38,227 bases of DNA from NCBI GenBank assembly GCA_013286205.1, contig JABDGD010000020.1, positions 1 through 38,227 on the forward strand, given 5' to 3'. How positions within the stretch are numbered: the stretch's first letter is position 1; the number at the start of each line of letters is the position of its first letter. The translations under genes were made by a program, and so were the position numbers. Of the stretch, positions 9,601-16,177 are shown piece by piece. The notes beneath the pieces are model-generated. The model was not told where the DNA came from, ran no database searches, and worked only from the letters and a program-made list of their open reading frames with translations. The DNA is from Candidatus Firestoneibacteriota bacterium. Its GTDB lineage: Bacteria; Oederibacteriota; Muellerivitia; Muellerivitales; Muellerivitaceae.

Positions 9601-10067
9601 TCTTTCATCCAGTCGACGATGCGTTCCACTTCAGCGGGCGTGATTTTTTCGATGGCGCTATTTTTAATCATCTTTTCCAGCGAACCTTCCTGGGCCAGAT
9701 CCATAACGTAATAGGCGGGTACGGTGGTGAAGTCCGCGTCTAAAAGGGAAACAATGTTGGGATGTTTGTCGAGTTTGAGGAGCCGTTCGACTTCCCGCTG
9801 CAAGAAGAGCCAGTTGACCCCGCCTTGATGATGGTAAACCTTAACAGCCACAAAGCGGCGGGTGCGGGTTTGGATGGCTTCCCAAACCTGGGCGTAAGCG
9901 CCCTGGCCAATGGGTTTGATGAGGGTGAAACCGGGAATGGTGGGTGCTTCAGCGTTTTGTTTTAATTCTTCCAGTTCGGAAAGTTTTTGGGAAGTTGTTT
10001 GGGATTCGCCGGATTGGGCCATGGTTTGATAAATATTGGGGGAGGATTCCTTTTTCTCTTTAGCCAT
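6618..10067 (-). CDS. membrane Ser/Thr protein kinase with WD40 propellers
   Basis: A 1149-residue Hanks-type kinase. The kinase domain (about 45-325) has the glycine loop IGQGAYAQV, VAVK with K76, catalytic D173 in HCDLKPAN, DFG (191-193), GTLFYMAPE, and the later WDIYAYG. The usual Arg of HRD is Cys172, so it is a non-RD kinase. A transmembrane helix (about 348-368) separates it from about 16 WD40-like blades (about 430-1125, repeating FSPDG...LWD), probably two propellers outside the inner membrane. This layout is known from planctomycete-like bacteria. The start is ATG with AAGGA upstream. Its direct coupling to an FHA-cyclase suggests that the kinase phosphorylates the FHA protein or an FHA ligand, and so controls cyclic nucleotide synthesis; that link is inferred. 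Confidence 0.94.
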   Translation of the reverse strand: MAKEKKESSPNIYQTMAQSGESQTTSQKLSELEELKQNAEAPTIPGFTLIKPIGQGAYAQVWEAIQTRTRRFVAVKVYHHQGGVNWLFLQREVERLLKLDKHPNIVSLLDADFTTVPAYYVMDLAQEGSLEKMIKNSAIEKITPAEVERIVDWMKEIGNALQYVHSKQMVHCDLKPANVLLDEEGHIRVADFGHSRVMTESGSALGTLFYMAPEQAILPDVDKPLQPNVRWDIYAYGCTAYALLGGHVAHADIGPALERTPIIQDRLKIYRNAIQNNQVPDLFTLTKGRVDRDLSAIVEKCMKSDPAQRYQTITEVLNDLKKRREGKPVSPLAHIPAYWLGKYARRYRVTLLVALLALIGLGLALTFAQQRQQSEVANTAFNDILRGREFLDKDDQASAVVFFAESNKIYPTALARGGVDLNVPPIPVQAFPPDSGIKNAGFIPGGSSLFIAGENSGTSVWSLEGKTLSSFKNDETLKISTVSPSGAFLASGDAGGEVKVFSLKAVKKTATLKTDQTVTALAFSPDDKNLLVGGADGSVHLFNVATSQPQKNFMKTGSEIIKAVFNHDGKRILTLNKDGFARVWDAEGANPQGDAITISLKGEPSWYSPDIAFAQEGKTILVSDWSGSVNFYNQDGHRQGKIYLDGTGAHFVVSPDSKEILTSSISQGLGQAKIWTIKGKRPSKFILKHIGKILALGYSPNGKEVITAGTDRVARVWDSKTGKPFGRTLWHGDSVILAALNANGTMALTGSKDGLVKLWDMSETDPNKIEIQWKKSGHAGLKNTQTKSLVSRDGKKVATYGGKSALLWETQTGKSLSGLMTHSGSILNVLFSPDDTKLLTGSSDKEARLWDLSSGQYKTLPAEGAVRTLAFSPDGSLMATGGDEKVVRLWKVSDAAAQGEPIAGGFKSSALSLSSNNKGLLVQSPSGALAYFSLPYKSGSKPVLQIEKGVSIAVLSPDSDLVAASVNGTVKLFNTSNGKAREKTLKQDHPITHLLFNPDRKTILTIGSNGEGQLWNLEKAATIGSSLHHEGQAKQALFSPKGEGLAVIYADGGLQFWDAKTGEPIGIEVQPSSRTQALGFLSDGSALICLGKNGSLQSINTSWLSSAADPKRLILKAEVAGQSTLENHGSAEPLAANDWYKLWEQYERP

Positions 10068-10248
10068 ATATTTCCTTAATCCAATTTGGGTGTGGTGATG
10101 AATGATAAGACGATAAGTGTGCTAATGATATTCGATTGGATTCGGCTAATAAAAGGGGGTACCTGTAAAAACAGGGAAACAAACAGCCGGGATTTACCTT
10201 AGTGTAATGAAACTCAGGATTCTCAAATTGATTGTTTTTTAGGGTTTG

Positions 10249-11289
10249 TCAGGGCCCGTGCCAGACGTCGTTGAAGAAGGTCAGGGAAGCGATGTTGTTG
10301 CACCCACCCATTATCCAAACTTCGTTATTGAAAGATAAGCTGAGGTGGCCAAATCTGCCCGTAAAGGGAGTGTTGCTAGTGGCGGTCCAGTTTTGGAAAT
10401 TGGTTCCGCTGTTCACTCCGTCAAAGGGACCGCCTTGCCAGGGAGCATTGCCGCAAGTGGTGACGATCAGCCCTTTGTTCACGACGAGCTGATGGTCATA
10501 TACATTAACAAAGCTGTTTGGGATTTGAGTCCATGTGCTTCCGGTGGTGGTATACCAGGTGTCGTTGTCGATGGCCCCCGTTCCTGCGCCATCGCCCCGA
10601 CCGCACATTAAATAGAGGTTTCCGCTGTAGCTGACCGCGGCTGATCCCCATCTGCCTGCGAATTGGGTGGGCGAGATGGAACTGGCGGCAACGTTAGGCA
10701 GAACCTGAGTCCAGGTGATACCGTCGGAAGAATTCCAGACGTCGTTCATGGCGGCGGAGGTGACGGGGCTGGAAGTACCGCCGATGACCCAGATTAAATT
10801 GTTATAAACGACCGCGGAAAAATCCTCACGGGGACAAAATTGTGTTCCGCCAACGACAGTCGCGTGAATGGTGTAATTGGGAGCCAGGATTTGAGTCCAG
10901 GTAGTGCCGTCGGGTGAACTCCAAACGTCATTGGTCAAAAGTCCGCTGTTGTTACCGCCGATAAGAAAAAGTTGGTTGTTAAAATTGACGACCTGGGGAT
11001 TGTAGCGGCCGTTAAATCCTGGTGAGGCAGTCTGCGTCCAGTTTTTACCATTGCTTGTTTTCCAAACGTCGCCGTAATAGGTGGTGACCGCGCCGCTGCC
11101 GCTGGCTCCGGCGATAAGCCACATATTATTATTAAACACCGCACCAGCCATACCGTAGCGGGCAGCCCAGGGAGCATTAGCGAGAACCTCGCCCCATCCG
11201 CTGGAATTATTGGCGGCTGTGGGCGCGTTTTTGCAGCCTTCCAAAAACACAAAACAAAGGATGAGAGCCAGGTAAGAAAAACGTTTCAA
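10249..11289 (-). CDS. Kelch-type beta-propeller lipoprotein
   Basis: The 346-residue protein starts with a lipoprotein signal peptide ending in LEGC (Cys19), so it should be anchored in a membrane by lipid. The mature part consists of about six Kelch-like blades with the repeating pattern W-x-I-x-GG, then NDVW, then S-D-G-x-T-W-T-Q, together forming one six- or seven-bladed propeller. No catalytic residues of galactose oxidase can be assigned. The start is TTG at 11289 with AAAGGA upstream; ATG is not available nearby. It lies 181 bases upstream of the kinase on the same strand, and could be a partner in envelope sensing or simply a glycan-binding surface protein. Confidence 0.88.
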   Translation of the reverse strand: MKRFSYLALILCFVFLEGCKNAPTAANNSSGWGEVLANAPWAARYGMAGAVFNNNMWLIAGASGSGAVTTYYGDVWKTSNGKNWTQTASPGFNGRYNPQVVNFNNQLFLIGGNNSGLLTNDVWSSPDGTTWTQILAPNYTIHATVVGGTQFCPREDFSAVVYNNLIWVIGGTSSPVTSAAMNDVWNSSDGITWTQVLPNVAASSISPTQFAGRWGSAAVSYSGNLYLMCGRGDGAGTGAIDNDTWYTTTGSTWTQIPNSFVNVYDHQLVVNKGLIVTTCGNAPWQGGPFDGVNSGTNFQNWTATSNTPFTGRFGHLSLSFNNEVWIMGGCNNIASLTFFNDVWHGP

Positions 11290-11418
11290 AAAGAAATCCT
11301 TTAGTTAATATGGAAAACCTAACGGCATTTTTGTTCATTTCATGAGCAAAATAACGCAACTTGATGAAATAAGTGATTAAAAACAGGCGTTTTATTGTCC
11401 TTTGGGGAAGGTTTATCC

Positions 11419-11757
11419 ATGAAAAGCAGCTCTGCCGCGGCTCGGCCAATGATTCTTTCTGTTCTTTGTGTATTGGGGTTGTTCGGGTGTTTTCTTAAAA
11501 CCATTATGGTTGTTTCGCCTCCGGTGCAAATGCAGGGCCGGTGGTACGCGGTTTATCTATCCTTGAGCGCGGTGCTGCTGATCGCCTGCCTTTGCGGCAT
11601 TTGGCTGATGAAAAAATGGGGTTTCTGGGCTCTGTCGGTTTACGTCCTGGTGGATCAAAGTGTTTATTACCTCATGGGTTTATGGCAACCCATAGGCATG
11701 CTCTTAGTTGTTCTGATTTTAGGGATCACCCTGATTTATTACCGGCGGTTGAACTAG
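11419..11757 (+). CDS. small integral membrane protein, unknown
   Basis: A 112-residue protein from ATG 11419 with GGGGAAGG 7 bases upstream. It has three or four hydrophobic helices (about residues 10-30, 45-64, 68-84 and 88-108) separated by short polar turns, and no recognisable motif. The stop TAG overlaps the GTG start of the glycosylase gene by one base (TAGTG), so the two are probably co-translated. Transcription is divergent from the Kelch lipoprotein across a 129-base spacer (11290-11418) in which I could not pick a clear promoter. Confidence 0.75.
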   Translation: MKSSSAAARPMILSVLCVLGLFGCFLKTIMVVSPPVQMQGRWYAVYLSLSAVLLIACLCGIWLMKKWGFWALSVYVLVDQSVYYLMGLWQPIGMLLVVLILGITLIYYRRLN

Positions 11758-12752
11758 TGATTGAAGGTCATTTAACAGTACCTGAGCCTTTCTCCCTTGA
11801 GTTGACCCTTCTTTGCGGACAGTGTTTCCGGTGGGAAAAGGATTTAGAACATCCTGGCTGGTTTAAAGGGGTCGCGGGGCAGGTTTACTGGGAGTTAAGC
11901 CAAAAAGGTAATTGGCTGAGATGGAAATGTACGGCCTCTCATGTGCGAGGTGAGGAAGCTTCGGTTTGGCTTAGCCGGTATCTGGGTTTTGAAGATCCTC
12001 TTGATGCTTGGGCGCGCGAGTTTGAAGCCGGTGAGGTTTTGGGAAAGCCTTTAAGGGTTCTTAAAGGTCTACGGCTGATTCGGCAGGAACCGTGGGAATG
12101 TACGGTTTCTTATATGTTCGCTCAAGGGCTCTCAGTCAAGGTGATCCGGCACGCGATTGGCAAATTCTGCGCCCGGTTTGGAAATTCAATCGAAGGCGCG
12201 TCGGGATATTTTACTTTCCCTGAACCATCGGCCATCGCGTTGTTATCTCCGGATCAGTTAAGGGCTTTTACCAATAATTACAGGGCGCGCGCTGACCGGA
12301 TTATTCGAGCCGCCAGGGTGGTTAAGGCTGAGGTTTTGACCCTCGAGCATTTTAAAAATATTCCCTGTGATGACGCCCGAGAGGCCCTGATGGCCTTAGA
12401 TGGTATAGGCCCCAAGATTGCCGACTGTATTTTACTTTTCTCGATGGATCACTACTCAGCTTTTCCGGTCGACCGCTGGGTTTTACGGGCGATGAAGCAG
12501 TATTACCGCTCGGTCAAACTGTTAGGGGCGGGCAGTGAGGCGCCGACAAGGACTCAATATGTCAAAATCGTTCAAAAAGCCCGGAAGTTTCTGGGCCCCC
12601 GGTGCGGTGTGGCCAGTGAGTATCTCTTTCTGTTTCTGAGACTTCTGGATGACGCCAAACTCAGGGAAGAATTAAAACCCTATTGCGGGGAATGGAAAAC
12701 GGTTTTATCCATGATTGCCGCGCCAAAATCTAAAAAGAAAAGCAAGGCATGA
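11757..12752 (+). CDS. ogg: 8-oxoguanine DNA glycosylase/AP lyase (OGG1 type)
   Basis: It should excise 8-oxoguanine opposite cytosine and nick the strand by beta-lyase chemistry. The N-terminal OGG domain begins at once with LLCGQCFRW, a match to the GQSFRW block of OGG1. The HhH-GPD region has LDGIGPKIADCILLF with catalytic Lys220, and FPVDRW with Asp239, at the positions of human K249 and D268. The GTG at 11757 gives 331 residues and the domain starts close to it; the open frame extends further upstream but only as a shadow inside the membrane protein gene. It overlaps the next gene by 4 bases (ATGA). OGG1-type enzymes are less common in bacteria than MutM. Confidence 0.92.
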   Translation: MIEGHLTVPEPFSLELTLLCGQCFRWEKDLEHPGWFKGVAGQVYWELSQKGNWLRWKCTASHVRGEEASVWLSRYLGFEDPLDAWAREFEAGEVLGKPLRVLKGLRLIRQEPWECTVSYMFAQGLSVKVIRHAIGKFCARFGNSIEGASGYFTFPEPSAIALLSPDQLRAFTNNYRARADRIIRAARVVKAEVLTLEHFKNIPCDDAREALMALDGIGPKIADCILLFSMDHYSAFPVDRWVLRAMKQYYRSVKLLGAGSEAPTRTQYVKIVQKARKFLGPRCGVASEYLFLFLRLLDDAKLREELKPYCGEWKTVLSMIAAPKSKKKSKA

Positions 12753-13426
12753 AACCGACCGCTTTAATTATCTCCTTCGAATTGAAGAGGGACGCGGGCC
12801 ACGGAGCTTTTTCGAAGCTCGAAACGGTTTTTGTTCGAGAGCTTTCCATGGCTTTGAAGGCGCTCAAAAAAGACCATTTTGATTTGATCCTGGTTCAAAC
12901 CGAGTTGGTGAAGAAAAATGATTTTCATCTTTTAAAGCAGATTCAAAAAATGGATGGTTCGGCCGATTTGTTGGTGGTATTGGAACAAGGTCAGATTCCT
13001 ATGATGATGCAGACTCTGACCGGTCATTGGGACTATTTGGTGGTGCCTTATTCCGCTGATGAATTGAAACTCAAAATCGAAAGGGCCCTTTTTAAGCGTC
13101 ATCTTGAGAGTGAAAATCGGTTTTGGCGGGTTGAGTTGGCCGCCCTTTTGGCTGACCGGGGCGCCATTAGCCGGGAGGATGTACCGGCGGAAATATGGGA
13201 AAAAGCGGGCGAGGGAAAGCATAAGGATGAGGGCCAATCGTTCAAGAAATCCCGCAAAGAGTTTGAGAAAGAGTGCCTCCGGAGGGCCCTGGAACGGGCC
13301 CAGGGGAGCCAAACCCAGGCAGCCAAAGCCCTGGGAATTCATCGAAATACACTGATTTGGAAGCTTAAAAGGCTCAATTTGGAGAATGACTACCAGAAGA
13401 TTGTCCGCAAGCGCCGGCGGCAATAA
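12749..13426 (+). CDS. pseudo-receiver with Fis-type DNA-binding domain
   Basis: A 225-residue regulator. Residues about 4-120 have the pattern of a CheY-like receiver, but the key positions are lost: the acidic pair near the start is absent (ALIISFE), the phosphoacceptor Asp is Gln (FDLILVQTE), and the Lys before the last strand is Val (YLVVPYS). Residues about 165-215 hold a Fis/NtrC-type helix-turn-helix, ERAQGSQTQAAKALGIHRNT. No AAA+ sigma54-activation domain lies between them, so it should bind DNA but not activate sigma54 by itself. The ATGA overlap with ogg ties it to the repair gene. The target is unknown. Confidence 0.85.
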   Translation: MKPTALIISFELKRDAGHGAFSKLETVFVRELSMALKALKKDHFDLILVQTELVKKNDFHLLKQIQKMDGSADLLVVLEQGQIPMMMQTLTGHWDYLVVPYSADELKLKIERALFKRHLESENRFWRVELAALLADRGAISREDVPAEIWEKAGEGKHKDEGQSFKKSRKEFEKECLRRALERAQGSQTQAAKALGIHRNTLIWKLKRLNLENDYQKIVRKRRRQ

Positions 13427-13486
13427 AGGGCCTCTATATAGACAGTCCCAGGATCCTCTAAAAACCCTTTAAAATCGACAATATCC

Positions 13487-13515
13487 TTGATTAAGCCTTA
13501 TTTCTACGGTATAAA
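13487..13515 (+). promoter_or_regulatory. sigma70-type promoter of the HU gene
   Basis: TTGATT (13487-13492) and TATAAA (13510-13515) are separated by exactly 17 bases. The expected transcription start near 13522 leaves a leader of about 25 bases, enough for the AGGAGGTGG ribosome binding site at 13535-13543. This is one of the two best promoter matches in the window. Confidence 0.75.
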
Positions 13516-13546
13516 AGTCATGATTTCTAAATCCAGGAGGTGGACG

Positions 13547-13822
13547 TTGACAAAGAGCGAACTGCTGGGGACGCTTGCTACTGAAACAGGTTTGAAGAAA
13601 AAAGATGTGGATAACGTTATGCAAGCTTTGCGTAGCACCATCTACAAAACCTTGAAAACCGAACATAAGATTAAGCTCGATGGTTTGGGCGTGTTCCAAT
13701 TGAAGGATCGTAAAGCCCGCCAAGCTCGTAACCCGCGCACTGGCGAAATGGTTAACGTTCCGGCCAAGAAAGTGGTCAAATTCCGCGTTTTGAAAGATCT
13801 CAAAGAAGCGGTTTTAGCCTAA
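13547..13822 (+). CDS. HU/IHF-family DNA-binding protein
   Basis: A 91-residue histone-like protein that bends DNA as a dimer. It shows the family start TKSELLGTLA, the alpha-helical dimer region, GLGVFQLKDR, and the beta-arm motif ARNPRTGEMVNVPAKK, ending with the FRVLKDLKEAV strand and helix. The TTG at 13547 is chosen because a near-ideal Shine-Dalgarno AGGAGGTGG lies 3 bases upstream of it and HU proteins begin M-T/N-K-x-x-L; an ATG at 13487 would fall on the promoter -35 box. The gene is a single unit with its own promoter and terminator. Length matches HU. Confidence 0.95.
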   Translation: MTKSELLGTLATETGLKKKDVDNVMQALRSTIYKTLKTEHKIKLDGLGVFQLKDRKARQARNPRTGEMVNVPAKKVVKFRVLKDLKEAVLA

Positions 13823-13850
13823 CTTTCAAATTAGTTGAAAAACAACTAAA

Positions 13851-13886
13851 AGCATCCTGTTTCTCAAGAACAGGGTGCTTTTTTTA
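13851..13886 (+). terminator. rho-independent terminator of the HU gene
   Basis: AGCATCCTGTT (13851-13861) pairs with AACAGGGTGCT (13869-13879), 11 pairs with one G-T wobble, around a 7-base loop. A run of seven Ts follows from 13879. This is the clearest intrinsic terminator in the window and isolates the HU gene from the glycan cluster. Confidence 0.9.
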
Positions 13887-13935
13887 TTTATTCCCGAGAA
13901 AATAACCTATTCCCGGTTTCTTTTAGGAAACGTCC

Positions 13936-16158
13936 TTGAGCCTGAATTTTTTCCAAAACTCTAAATCTAAAATTTTTTCAGGGGTTTTGGCCCTTTTTTT
14001 CGTTTGGATTATGTTCGTTTTTATTGAGTTTTTTATTCAATGTCCTGAACCCTGGCTGACATTCCATTTTTCCGCGCCTCAACCCATTCATTTCTCCAAG
14101 TTTTTGACCAGTTTGTCTGAGTATTTATCCGTTTTATTGATCTGCTTTTGGCTCATAGCCCTGACCAGATGGATAGGGCAGAAGCTATTGCGGGTTTTGG
14201 GTGCTTTGCCAGCCACGGGAAACATGACGCTTTGCCTCGAAATGGGTCTGGGGATTTTTTTCTGGAATTTATTTTGGCTGGGTTTGGGACTGACCCGCTT
14301 ATGGTTCGCGCCGGTCTGGGTCGGGGTTTTGGTTTTGCTGACGCTCTGGGTGATTCCGGATCTTTTTCAAGCGGTTCGCCGGTTCCGGGAAGTTCAAAAG
14401 CCGGATGTTCCGCTCTGGTTCTGGGCCATTGTGCTGGTTTATGGGTTGATCGCGGTTGTTCACGCTGTATTGCCCGAAACCTTTTATGACTCGCTCAATT
14501 ATTTTTTGGGTTTGCCGCAGTTTTGGATTTTCCAACATGGTATTTCGGATAACAGCCAGCATCTTCTTTCTGGGTATTTTTACGGCGGGTCTACTTTCTT
14601 CATGGCCGGGTGGTTGTCGACCAATACGGGCGGAGCCACGCTTTTTAGTGTGGTGGCCTGGGCTCTTTGCGGCTTGCTGGCCTATGGATGGGCTGAGGAA
14701 TTGGCGGGTAAAAAGGCCGCGTTCGTGGCAGCTGCGGCAGTTCTAACTTTTCCGCTTCTCTATTTGAATGCCTGGGCAGTGCGTGTGGATGATCTTTTTA
14801 CTTTTGTCTCCCTTCTGTTTATTTACTGCATCAGCCAATTTTTGAATGGCCAGCCTGGTCAAAAGCGCCGCGAATGGATTATTTTGGCCGCGCTTTTCGC
14901 TGGGTTGGCGGTTTCCATTAAACCCACGGCCTTAGTTGTGGTGGCGGCGTTGTTTTTGGTACTGCTGGTGCGCCGTGAAAAGGGTTTGAAAGGTGAGTGG
15001 AGTTTCCTGCTGGTTTGCTTTACTTTTTTTGGTTTGTTTTTAGTGGGTCCCTGGCTTCTAAAGAACTGGGTTTTCGCCGGCAATTCTTTTTTTCCCTACG
15101 CTTCTTCCTGGTTAGGAGGGCGCTCCTTATCTGCACATGGCTATCACCGGCTATTGGTGGAGAACCGGCAGTTTTTATCGATGGATCGCGGCTTCTGGTC
15201 GGTACTGGATTTACCCTGGCGCTTAACCATGCCGGATGACGGTGACGATCAAATGATTGGCCCGCTGATTGTGGCCTTTTTACCCGGCTTCCTTCTTTTT
15301 AAACTCAAAGCACCTATACGGTTTTTGGTGTGGATTATGTTTACGGCTTTTGTGCTGGGACTCTGTCTTTCCCACATGCTCCGTTTTTCGATGCCGGCGT
15401 TTGTGCTGGCGATGATTTTGTTTTCGGCGGTATTCATGGCCGAAGAAGCTCCGCCTTTGTTTCGGTGGAGCTGGAAAATATCGGTTTGGTTCTTCGCTGT
15501 GTTTTTCTTGGGCGCTTACGCGGTTATTAGCGCGCAGTTTTATAAGGGCTGGGACCGCTGGACCGGGCTGGAGAGCGATGAAGTTTATTTAAGCCGGCTT
15601 ATCTCTAATTCTTATGAACCCTTAGTGCTTTGGATGGATAAAAACCTCCCGATGGACGCCCGGCTTTTAATTGTGGGCGACAGCCGAGGCCTTTATTACA
15701 CACGGACCTTTTACGCCAACTCGGTTTTTGACGAGCCTTTTCTAGTGAAGGCCGCGAAAAATGAAAAGGACGCCGCCGGTATTTTGAGAGAACTGCGTGA
15801 ACTGGGAATTACTCATGTAGTGATCAACGGTTTGACCGGGCTGAGACTTTCGGCGGATTATGGCCAATATGAAATGACACCGTCCGAGTGGGCTAAAATC
15901 AACGACTTGCTGGCGCGGGGGCTCAAACCGGTGTACTGGGAAAATTTTCAAGCGGTTTACGAAGTTAAAGATAAATTGAGCGCGGAAAAAAGGCCTTATC
16001 TTTTAAACCTCTTTTCCTTTTTGCCGCCAACGGTCTATGATTTCTCCGAGGCGATCCAGGCCGGCAACAAACCCAAGGCCCGGCAGGCCGTCAACCAAAT
16101 GCTGACGCTATTCCCTCAAGAATCTTACTGGCGTAAGCAGCTTCAGGAACTTCGTTAA
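13936..16158 (+). CDS. GT-C membrane glycosyltransferase (GT39/ArnT-like), copy 1
   Basis: A 740-residue polytopic protein with about 12 membrane helices and a soluble C-terminal domain. After the second or third helix the first periplasmic loop has LPETFYDSLNYFLGLPQFW, where the acidic residue corresponds to the catalytic loop of GT-C enzymes that use lipid-linked sugars. The C-terminal soluble part (about 560-740) contains LLIVGDSRGLYYTRTFY. The start is TTG 13936 with TAGGAAA upstream. It is a paralogue of the next gene over its whole length. The likely role is transfer of a sugar from a polyprenyl phosphate carrier to a glycan, lipid or protein outside the membrane; donor and acceptor cannot be told. 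Confidence 0.85.
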   Translation: MSLNFFQNSKSKIFSGVLALFFVWIMFVFIEFFIQCPEPWLTFHFSAPQPIHFSKFLTSLSEYLSVLLICFWLIALTRWIGQKLLRVLGALPATGNMTLCLEMGLGIFFWNLFWLGLGLTRLWFAPVWVGVLVLLTLWVIPDLFQAVRRFREVQKPDVPLWFWAIVLVYGLIAVVHAVLPETFYDSLNYFLGLPQFWIFQHGISDNSQHLLSGYFYGGSTFFMAGWLSTNTGGATLFSVVAWALCGLLAYGWAEELAGKKAAFVAAAAVLTFPLLYLNAWAVRVDDLFTFVSLLFIYCISQFLNGQPGQKRREWIILAALFAGLAVSIKPTALVVVAALFLVLLVRREKGLKGEWSFLLVCFTFFGLFLVGPWLLKNWVFAGNSFFPYASSWLGGRSLSAHGYHRLLVENRQFLSMDRGFWSVLDLPWRLTMPDDGDDQMIGPLIVAFLPGFLLFKLKAPIRFLVWIMFTAFVLGLCLSHMLRFSMPAFVLAMILFSAVFMAEEAPPLFRWSWKISVWFFAVFFLGAYAVISAQFYKGWDRWTGLESDEVYLSRLISNSYEPLVLWMDKNLPMDARLLIVGDSRGLYYTRTFYANSVFDEPFLVKAAKNEKDAAGILRELRELGITHVVINGLTGLRLSADYGQYEMTPSEWAKINDLLARGLKPVYWENFQAVYEVKDKLSAEKRPYLLNLFSFLPPTVYDFSEAIQAGNKPKARQAVNQMLTLFPQESYWRKQLQELR

Positions 16159-16177
16159 TTCAAACCGGGCGGCCATC

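Noticed and set aside
10152..10185. Hairpin CCTGT/ACAGG between the kinase and the Kelch gene as a terminator
   Set aside because: Only 5 bp, no good T-tract on either strand.
11541..11756. Upstream 72-residue extension of the glycosylase frame
   Set aside because: It lies wholly inside the membrane protein gene in another frame, and the OGG homology begins just after GTG 11757.
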